From Bradyrhizobium monzae (GTDB taxonomy: Bacteria; Pseudomonadota; Alphaproteobacteria; Rhizobiales; Xanthobacteraceae), in contig NZ_JAIRDQ010000001.1 in the NCBI RefSeq assembly GCF_021458635.1, positions 496,001 through 560,000 on the forward strand: a stretch of DNA of 64,000 nucleotides. Direction: 5' to 3'. Positions within the stretch are counted from its first letter, which is position 1. Each line of letters opens with the position of its first letter. Position numbers and translations under genes: made by a program. Below are positions 44,188 through 50,874 of the stretch, one piece after another. Below the pieces are notes generated by a model. That model made no database searches. It had not been told where the DNA came from and saw nothing but the letters and a program-made list of their open reading frames with translations.

Positions 44188-45630
44188 ATGTCCCAAGAAA
44201 ACCGCCAAGATCACATTTCCAACGTCCTCGCCCAACGCTATGCCTCGCCCGCCATGCGCGCCATCTGGAGCGGTGAAGGCAAGGTTCGCCTCGAACGCGA
44301 CTACTGGATCGCCGTGCTGAAAGGCCAGCGCGATCTCGGTATCCCGGTGCCCGATGGCGTGATCGAGGCCTACGAGCGCGTGAAGGACCAGGTCGACCTG
44401 GACTCCATCATGCGGCGCGAGCGCATCACCCGCCACGACGTCAAGGCGCGGATCGAGGAGTTCTGCGATCTCGCCGGTCACGAGCACCTGCACAAGGGCA
44501 TGACCAGCCGCGACCTCACCGAGAACGTGGAGCAGCTGCAGGTCTATCGCGGGCTGCAGCTGATCGAAACCAAGAGCATCGCCGCGCTCATTCGCTTTGC
44601 GAAGCACGCCAAGCAATTACGCGACATGCCTTTCACGGCGCGCACGCACAACGTGGCCGCGCAGGTCACGACGCTCGGCAAGCGTATCGCCATGTTCGGC
44701 GAGGAGATGCTGGTTTCGCATCAGAGCCTGGTCAACGTGCTCGACACCTATCCCGCGCGCGGCCTGAAGGGCGCGGTCGGCACCCGGCTCGATCAGATCA
44801 CGCTGTTCAATGGCGATGCCGGCAAGGCGCGCGCGCTCGAACAGCAAATCCTCAAGCACCTGGGTCTGCCCAAGAGCTTTGATGCGGTCGGCCAGGTCTA
44901 TCCGCGCAGCCTCGACTTCCGCGCGGTCAGCGTCCTCACCGAGCTCGCCAGCGGTCCCGGCAATTTCGCCAAGACCATTCGCCTCATGGCGGGCCACGAG
45001 CTCGCCAGCGAAGGCTTTGCCAAGGGCCAGGTCGGCTCGTCCGCGATGCCGCACAAGATGAACAGCCGCTCCTGCGAGCGCATCAACGGCCTGCATGTCG
45101 TGCTGAAGGGCTATCTCGCCATGGCCGCAGGCCTCGCCGGCGATCAATGGAACGAAGGCGACGTCTCCTGCTCGGTGGTCCGTCGCGTGATGCTGCCGGA
45201 TGCCTTCCTCGCCATGGACGGCCTGCTCGAGACCCTGCTCTCCGTGCTCGACCAGATGGAAGTGTTCGACGCCGTCGTCGCGACCGAGCTCAACCGCTAT
45301 CTCCCTTTCCTGCTGACCACCACGGTGATGATGGAAGCGGTGAAGAAGGGCTCGGGGCGCGAAGGCGCGCACGAGGCGATCAAGGAGCACGCGGTCGCCG
45401 CCATTCGCGACCTGCGCACCGGCAAGATCGCGCAGAACGATTTGCTGCAGCGACTCGCCGCCGATCAGCGTCTCGGCTTGAGCGAAGCCGAGCTGCAGCG
45501 CGTGCTCGATCACGGTCGCGCCAATTCCGGCGATGCCGGCGCCCAGGTCGACTACTTCGCCGAGCAGGTTGACGCGCTGGCGAAAGCGAAGCCTGAAGCG
45601 GCCAAGTACACGCCGGGCGCGATCCTGTAA
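44188..45630 (+). CDS. purB: Adenylosuccinate lyase PurB (480 aa)
   Basis: PurB cleaves SAICAR and adenylosuccinate, the step after PurC and the last step of AMP synthesis. The fumarase-superfamily signature GSSAMPHKMNSRSCERI, HKGMTSRDLTEN and FTARTHNVAAQ are present. The start at 44188 (MSQENRQDH) is chosen; an ATG nine bases upstream (44179) is equally in frame. It is about 45 residues longer than typical 435-residue members, mainly in the N-terminal half. Confidence 0.94.
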   Translation: MSQENRQDHISNVLAQRYASPAMRAIWSGEGKVRLERDYWIAVLKGQRDLGIPVPDGVIEAYERVKDQVDLDSIMRRERITRHDVKARIEEFCDLAGHEHLHKGMTSRDLTENVEQLQVYRGLQLIETKSIAALIRFAKHAKQLRDMPFTARTHNVAAQVTTLGKRIAMFGEEMLVSHQSLVNVLDTYPARGLKGAVGTRLDQITLFNGDAGKARALEQQILKHLGLPKSFDAVGQVYPRSLDFRAVSVLTELASGPGNFAKTIRLMAGHELASEGFAKGQVGSSAMPHKMNSRSCERINGLHVVLKGYLAMAAGLAGDQWNEGDVSCSVVRRVMLPDAFLAMDGLLETLLSVLDQMEVFDAVVATELNRYLPFLLTTTVMMEAVKKGSGREGAHEAIKEHAVAAIRDLRTGKIAQNDLLQRLAADQRLGLSEAELQRVLDHGRANSGDAGAQVDYFAEQVDALAKAKPEAAKYTPGAIL

Positions 45631-45705
45631 GCGAATGGTGAGCAGCGAATAGCGAATGGAGCTGATTCCATTCGCTACTCGCAATTCGCTATTCGCCCTC
45701 TTTGA
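45631..45705. repeat. GCGAAT-rich palindromic repeat
   Basis: Hexamer-like copies of GCGAAT and their complement ATTCGC fill 45631-45696. The core hairpin is AGCGAATGGA (45651-45660) with TCCATTCGCT (45667-45676). The outer part extends to GCGAATAGCGAA and TTCGCTATTCGC. It lies between converging purB and cynS genes and includes the cynS stop codon. It may terminate both genes. Confidence 0.7.
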
Positions 45706-46180
45706 AGCCGTACTCCGGCACGTTGCCGCTGGCGCCGTAATATTTGTACGGCAGGAATTTGCCTGACATCGTGATCTTGACGCGATCGCCCTTCGGGTTG
45801 GCGACGCGCTCGATGGCCATATCGAAGTCGATCGCCGACATGATGCCGTCGCCGAACTCTTCCTCGATCAGCGCCTTCCAGGCGGGGCCGTTCACCATCA
45901 CCATCTCGTAGAAGCGGTAGATCAGGGGATCGGTCGGCGGCATCGGCGTGCCGGTGCCGCGCATGGGCACCTCGTTGAGCATCGCAGTCTCGGTCTTCGA
46001 CAGGCCGAACAGCTCGCCGGCATTCGCAGCTTGCGGCTTCGTCAGCTTCATCTGCCCCATGATCGCGCCGACGATCAGCACCTCGGAGTAACCGCCGATC
46101 TTCTCGCAGATGTATTTCCAGCTCCAGCCCTTCTCGCGCTTGATGTCGAGCAGCTTCTCGGTGAGGTCTTCGCGTTTCAT
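45689..46180 (-). CDS. cynS: Cyanase (163 aa)
   Basis: Cyanase converts cyanate and bicarbonate to ammonia and CO2. The catalytic triad known from E. coli (Arg96, Glu99, Ser122) maps to Arg89, Glu92 and Ser115 here with the same spacing (YRFYE, then MSAIDFD). The N-terminal helical domain (LTEKLLDIKREKGWSWKYIC) and the C-terminal KFLPYKYYG are as expected. Length is slightly above the usual 156. The stop codon falls inside the GCGAAT repeat. Confidence 0.97.
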   Translation of the reverse strand: MKREDLTEKLLDIKREKGWSWKYICEKIGGYSEVLIVGAIMGQMKLTKPQAANAGELFGLSKTETAMLNEVPMRGTGTPMPPTDPLIYRFYEMVMVNGPAWKALIEEEFGDGIMSAIDFDMAIERVANPKGDRVKITMSGKFLPYKYYGASGNVPEYGFKEGE

Positions 46181-46255
46181 GTCAGGGTCTCCCTTGGTCA
46201 GGCATGTGACGGGCCTGCCGCTTTCGGAGGCACGAAACGTGCCAATAAATGAGGC

Positions 46256-47800
46256 TTAGGGTTTCAGAGTTTCCGTAAACCGCCTGATCGCCTTCAGCAC
46301 CGGCTGCTGATCGCCGGCAAAGAACCAGTGATCGTTGCCGTCGAGCTCGACGAATTGCGCATCCCTGATCCGGCTCGCCACGTCGCGGCCGGCCGCGATG
46401 CGCACGGCCTTGTCGTCGCGCCGGTGCAGCACCAGTGTCGGCACGGCGATTTGCGGCAGCAGAGCACGCACGTCGGCGTCGCGAAATGCCTCGAGCACAG
46501 CCGAGATGCCGCCGGGACTGGATGCGGCGCGCAACAGCCCCGCCCACCAGGCGCGCGCCTGCGGATCGCCTGCAAGGCTCGGCGCAAAGGCTTCGATCCC
46601 GACCGGGCCGCCCCATTGCGCGATGAGATGCTTGCACCAGGCATCATATTGGCTGGCGCGCAGCGCATGCGGATAGTCTTCTGCCCAGCAGCCTTTTGCC
46701 AATGCGCCGAACAGAATGAGCCCGGCGACGCGGCTGGGATCATCGACCGCAAATTTGATGCAGGCCGGCCCGCATTCGGAGGCGCCGAACAGCACGACGC
46801 GGCGCGAATTCACCGCGCTCAGCACCGTTCCTATATCCTCCGCAGTGACATCGATATTCGGCGCCGAGCCGACGCGGTCGGACAGCCCGATGCCGCGGCG
46901 ATCGAACACGATGAGGCGCCCGAGCTTCATCAACGATGCCAGGAAGGTCCGGCTCGCGGGATGCTCCCAAGCACGCTCCACATGCGAGACGAAGCCGGGC
47001 ATGACCAGGATATCGAGCGGACCGCTGCCGTAAGTCTGATACGCCAGGTGCACGCCCGCGCCCTTGACGTAGCGCGTCGTCGGAACCGCATGCGGTGCAG
47101 CCGCGCGGCTCATCAGCGCTTCGGTCTCGGCTTCCGGCGCAACGCCAAGCTCGTCGCGCAGCCGCTGCGTCAGCGCCGCGTGGTGCCGTTCCGCCGCGCT
47201 GCGGTCGCCGGCCAGCAGCAGGCTGCGGATCAGGTGCCGGCCATAGACTTCGCTGAGCGGATCGAGCTCGACCAGGCGTCCCGCATGCGCGGTCGCCGCA
47301 AAATGATCGCCGGCGGCATTCTTGTCCTGCACGAGCCGCTCCAGCGCATGCACGAGTCGCCCCCGCAGCGCCTCGCGGCGAAAGAACGCCCAATCGTCGA
47401 ATTCGGCAGAGTCCTCCGGCGAGAAGCCCGCCAGGAAGTCGCCGCGATAGATCTGACAGCCTTCTTCAAACGCACCGCGGTCGCAGGCGTTCTCGAACAG
47501 ATGCGTGTCGACCTTCAGCTCGATGTCCGGCGACCATCGCACGCTGGTGCGGTCGGTCTCGAAAACTGGCTGGCCGAGCGCAAGCTCGATGCGATGAAGC
47601 AAGCGCCGCAATCGTGCCAGCCCGGTCTCGCGGTCAGCCTCGGGCCACAGCCACGTGGCCATGACATCCCGCGCAACGGCGCCCCTGGCCTCCGCGAGAT
47701 AGACCAGCAGCGCGAGCCCCTTGCGCAAAGCCAGCTTGATCGGTCGACCGTCGGCATAGACCTCGGGGAACCCGAACGTCCCAAGCAAGAAAGCCGTCAT
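46256..47800 (-). CDS. BTAD/SARP-like domain fused to an alpha/beta hydrolase (514 aa)
   Basis: Residues 1-80 resemble the winged-helix part of SARP/BTAD proteins (LGTFGFPEVYADGRPIKLAL, then DVMATWLWPEADRETGLARL). Residues about 95-235 form the bacterial transcriptional-activation domain (CQIYRGDFLAGF, RGRLVHALERL). Residues about 245-514 are an alpha/beta hydrolase with catalytic Ser341 in FGASECGPA and a late Asp and His (RRDDKAVRI; GNDHWFF). It may be a regulator whose effector domain binds or hydrolyses a small ester or lactone. The hydrolase domain resembles those attached to adenylate cyclase and LuxR-type regulators. The gene lies between cyanase and mddA and shares neither strand partner. 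Confidence 0.8.
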   Translation of the reverse strand: MTAFLLGTFGFPEVYADGRPIKLALRKGLALLVYLAEARGAVARDVMATWLWPEADRETGLARLRRLLHRIELALGQPVFETDRTSVRWSPDIELKVDTHLFENACDRGAFEEGCQIYRGDFLAGFSPEDSAEFDDWAFFRREALRGRLVHALERLVQDKNAAGDHFAATAHAGRLVELDPLSEVYGRHLIRSLLLAGDRSAAERHHAALTQRLRDELGVAPEAETEALMSRAAAPHAVPTTRYVKGAGVHLAYQTYGSGPLDILVMPGFVSHVERAWEHPASRTFLASLMKLGRLIVFDRRGIGLSDRVGSAPNIDVTAEDIGTVLSAVNSRRVVLFGASECGPACIKFAVDDPSRVAGLILFGALAKGCWAEDYPHALRASQYDAWCKHLIAQWGGPVGIEAFAPSLAGDPQARAWWAGLLRAASSPGGISAVLEAFRDADVRALLPQIAVPTLVLHRRDDKAVRIAAGRDVASRIRDAQFVELDGNDHWFFAGDQQPVLKAIRRFTETLKP

Positions 47801-47936
47801 GGAATCCTTCCTCCGCTCGGGGGACGCACAGGGGACGGTCGCGCGTTAGCCATCGGCCCAGATCGAGTCCCTTCGCCTGCGGGCGGTTCAAGCTCCTGCA
47901 TGCGGCCCCGCTGCTTCAGGCACAATAGGAAAAAAC

Positions 47937-48704
47937 ATGGTCTCGCGCGCCCTGATCCTGCTCTACGCCCTCGTGAGCTACGCTCTGTTCACGATCTCAT
48001 TTCTTTATTCGCTCGGTTTCGTCGGCAATTATGTCGTGCCCAAGTCAATCGACAAGTCGATCGACGCCGGCCCCCCCTCGAATTTGGCCGCGGCCATCAT
48101 CGTCAATTTGCTGCTGATGAGCCTGTTTGCCATCCAGCACAGCATCATGGCGCGTCCTGCGTTCAAACGATGGTCGGCCAAATTCCTTCCCGCTTCCTGC
48201 CAACGCAGCACCTATGTGCTGCTCTCCAGCCTGATCCTCCTTTTGCTGTTCTGGCAGTGGCGCCCGATCCCGACACCGATCTGGCAGACGAGCGGACGTG
48301 CGGCCTGGTTGCTGATCGCCGTGCATTGGCTCGGCTGGCTGATTGCGTTCGCCTCGACCCACATGATCGATCATTTCGATCTATTCGGCCTGCGCCAGGC
48401 CCTTGTCGCGTGGCGCGGGACCGAGATGCCAAGCCAATCGTTCAGAACGCCGCTGCTCTACAAGATCGTGCGGCATCCCCTCATGCTGGGCTTCCTGCTC
48501 GCGTTCTGGGCCACGCCCGAGATGACAGCCGGCCATCTCTTGTTCGCGCTCGCCAATACCGCCTACATCCTGGTCGCGCTCCAGTTTGAAGAGCGCGATC
48601 TGATCGCCGAGTTCGGTGCGACCTACCAGGACTATCGCCGGCACGTTCCCATGCTGGTGCCGCGTCTGTTCGTGCGCCGCCAGACGGAAGGAGCGCCGCG
48701 ATGA
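47937..48704 (+). CDS. mddA: Methanethiol S-methyltransferase MddA-like, NnrU family (255 aa)
   Basis: The protein has six or seven membrane helices and the conserved RHPLMLGFLLAFWATPEMTA segment and FEERDLIAEFG motif of the isoprenylcysteine-methyltransferase-like MddA family. MddA makes dimethyl sulfide from methanethiol with SAM; Bradyrhizobium MddA proteins were studied by others. Its stop overlaps the next gene by four bases (ATGA). Distinction from other NnrU-like membrane proteins rests on the motifs just quoted. Confidence 0.82.
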   Translation: MVSRALILLYALVSYALFTISFLYSLGFVGNYVVPKSIDKSIDAGPPSNLAAAIIVNLLLMSLFAIQHSIMARPAFKRWSAKFLPASCQRSTYVLLSSLILLLLFWQWRPIPTPIWQTSGRAAWLLIAVHWLGWLIAFASTHMIDHFDLFGLRQALVAWRGTEMPSQSFRTPLLYKIVRHPLMLGFLLAFWATPEMTAGHLLFALANTAYILVALQFEERDLIAEFGATYQDYRRHVPMLVPRLFVRRQTEGAPR

Positions 48705-49678
48705 GAGCGATTCTTTGCAAGTCTTTCACCGGACCGGTTGACCTGCGCGTCAGCGAGATCGACGAGCCGAAGCCGGCCGATGACGAGATTCTCATCGAGG
48801 TCCATGCAGCGTCGGTGAGCTTCATGGACCAGCTGCTGGTTTCGGGCCTTTATCAGATGCGGCCGCCTCTGCCGTTCGTGCCGGGCACGGAGGCCTCCGG
48901 TGTCGTCGTCGCCATCGGCGGGAAGGTCACTCGATTCGCCCCCGGCGATCGTGTGGCGTGCAGCAGCTGGACCGGCGGCTACGCCGAACGGATGATCGCC
49001 AAGGAGTCGAAGAGCGTACGTTTGCCTGATGGCGTCGCGTTCGAGGCAGCCGCGACGGTGCTGCACAATTACGGCACCGCCTATTACGCGCTGGTCGAGC
49101 GGGCACGGGCACAACGCGGCGAGACCGTTTTGATCACAGGCGCCGCCGGCGGTGTCGGGCTCGCTGCCGTCGACCTCGGCCGTCATCTCGGCCTGCGCGT
49201 CATCGCTGGCATCGGCTCCGACGACAAGGCCGCGCTGGTGCGCAGCTATGGCGCCAGCGAGGTCATCAATTATCGCAGCGAGGATCTGCGCGACCGGATC
49301 AAGTCGATCACATCTGGACAAGGCATCGATGTCGGCTTCGACAATATCGGCGGCGCGATCCTCGAGCAGATGGCCCGGCTGATGAACTGGGGTGGGCGGC
49401 TGATGCCGATCGGCTTCACCAGTGGCATTATTCCGTCGATCCCGATGAACCTGCCGCTTCTCAAGAACTATGCCATCATCGGCGTCTTCGTCGGCGCCTG
49501 GGCGGAGAAATTTTCCGCAGAGGCCGCGCGCATGAACGACACGTTGATGCAATTGCTGGCCGACGACCGCATCCGCCCGCACCTCGACCGCATCCTCCCT
49601 TTGGAGGAGGCCGCCGAAGCCATGCGCGCCGTGGCCAATCGAACGGTTCAGGGAAGAATTGTGCTCAAGATCCGATAG
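48701..49678 (+). CDS. MDR-superfamily NADPH:quinone oxidoreductase-like protein (325 aa)
   Basis: The N-terminal GroES-like domain starts MRAILCKSFTGPVDLRVSEI and has FVPGTEASGVVVAIG. The NAD(P)-binding motif is GAAGGVGLAAVDLGRHLG. No zinc-ligand cysteines are present, as usual for quinone oxidoreductase/enoyl reductase members. It overlaps mddA by 4 bases and is followed one base later by a hotdog-like gene, so the three probably form an operon. Confidence 0.92.
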   Translation: MRAILCKSFTGPVDLRVSEIDEPKPADDEILIEVHAASVSFMDQLLVSGLYQMRPPLPFVPGTEASGVVVAIGGKVTRFAPGDRVACSSWTGGYAERMIAKESKSVRLPDGVAFEAAATVLHNYGTAYYALVERARAQRGETVLITGAAGGVGLAAVDLGRHLGLRVIAGIGSDDKAALVRSYGASEVINYRSEDLRDRIKSITSGQGIDVGFDNIGGAILEQMARLMNWGGRLMPIGFTSGIIPSIPMNLPLLKNYAIIGVFVGAWAEKFSAEAARMNDTLMQLLADDRIRPHLDRILPLEEAAEAMRAVANRTVQGRIVLKIR

Positions 49679-49679
49679 A

Positions 49680-50468
49680 ATGCGCGTGAACGAGCAAGAC
49701 AGGAAGACAGGTTTGACCGAGATCATCATCGACAAGCGGTTTTGCGGTCCGCCAAACTCCGGCAATGGCGGCTATGTCTGCGGCCGGCTGGCCCAGCATA
49801 TTCCTGGCGGCGCCGAGGTGACGTTGCGCGCGCCGCCGCCGCTGGACACGCCGCTCGCTGCGATCGCAACGGACGACGGCACATGGGAGCTTCGCGATGG
49901 CGCCAAAGTCGTCGCGACCGGACGGGCGGTGAGTGTCGAGCTTGTTCGGCTGGAAACCGCCAGTTTTGATGAGGCCTGCGCCGCCGAACTGCTGACGCCG
50001 GTCAAGCCGCACGAGCATCCGCTGCCGACCTGTTTCGTCTGCGGCCCTGCCAGAGCGAAAGGAGACGGCCTGCGCATTTTCGCCGGACCGCTCGGACGCC
50101 ATTCGCAGAGCCCAGTTCTCGCAGCGAGCTGGACGCCGGATCCAAATCTCGCCGCGGAGGACGGCCTGGTTGCGCCCGAATTTCTGTGGTCCGCACTCGA
50201 CTGCCCCACCGGCTTCGCCTGCAATTGCGACCCGCAGAGTAATGCCGTCGACAAGACGCCACTCCTGCTCGGCCGGATGTCAGCGCGGATCGAAGCCCGC
50301 CCGCGCCCCGGCACGCGCTGCATCATCACGGCATGGCCAACCAGCCGCGACGGCCGCAAGCGCGCCGCCGAGGCCGCGCTGCGCGATGAAGGTGGAAGGT
50401 TGCTGGCCGTCGCGAAGACGACATGGATTGCAGTCGAGCGTGACGTGCAGCTGGGGCACCCTTCGTAG
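49680..50468 (+). CDS. Hotdog-fold thioesterase-like hypothetical protein (262 aa)
   Basis: Conserved segments are KRFCGPPNSGNGGYVCGRLA and PLPTCFVCGPARAKGDGL, a CxxC-bearing motif. They recall a family of acyl-CoA thioesterase-like proteins with two hotdog repeats, common in alphaproteobacteria and actinobacteria. The second half (FLWSALDCPTGFAC) is also typical. The start at 49680 follows the preceding stop by one base. The biochemical role is unproven. Confidence 0.7.
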   Translation: MRVNEQDRKTGLTEIIIDKRFCGPPNSGNGGYVCGRLAQHIPGGAEVTLRAPPPLDTPLAAIATDDGTWELRDGAKVVATGRAVSVELVRLETASFDEACAAELLTPVKPHEHPLPTCFVCGPARAKGDGLRIFAGPLGRHSQSPVLAASWTPDPNLAAEDGLVAPEFLWSALDCPTGFACNCDPQSNAVDKTPLLLGRMSARIEARPRPGTRCIITAWPTSRDGRKRAAEAALRDEGGRLLAVAKTTWIAVERDVQLGHPS

Positions 50469-50874
50469 GGCCCTACGGCATGTGTCGTATGGCAACAGCG
50501 CGTGGGGCGGGTTAGCGTCGCGTAACCCGCGCCCTCCGTGCAACACGGTGATCCTGAATGGCGGACTACGCTGCTCATCCGCCGCCGCCGTGAGGCGGCG
50601 CATGCCGGCGATGTGCCGTTTCGTCCCTACGACAAGGCCTCTTTGCTGTGGACCTCTTGCAACAGTCATTCGCAAAAACACAACCTGAAGGCGCTGTCTG
50701 CCCATCGACGAGGCAATACGCGCTTCGTTGGGCACACGGTGTCATGGAATCCTGCTATCCGTGGCCATCCGGGCGCCCGCAGGACGGCATATGGCGGGCA
50801 TTCCCTGATATCGACGACAGCGTGAACCGGTCCGTTGCGAACAAGGCCGGGCGCTGCAGAGCGGGTGGGCGGGC
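50469..50874. other. Intergenic region of 406 bases, no gene found
   Basis: Short ORFs here lack both homology and ribosome-binding sites. The first 70 bases contain a palindromic repeat (see 50507-50530). The rest, up to the autotransporter start, shows no clear promoter or hairpin. Confidence 0.5.
50507..50530. repeat. Short palindromic repeat GCGGGTTA...TAACCCGC
   Basis: GCGGGTTA (50507-50514) and TAACCCGC (50523-50530) are perfect inverted arms around an eight-base centre. This element type recurs in Bradyrhizobium intergenic DNA as far as I recall. It follows the hotdog-protein gene and might end its transcript. Confidence 0.6.

Noticed and set aside
46328..48589. 753-codon plus-strand ORF spanning the BTAD-hydrolase and mddA genes
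   Set aside because: It crosses two real genes in different frames and strands and shows no family pattern.
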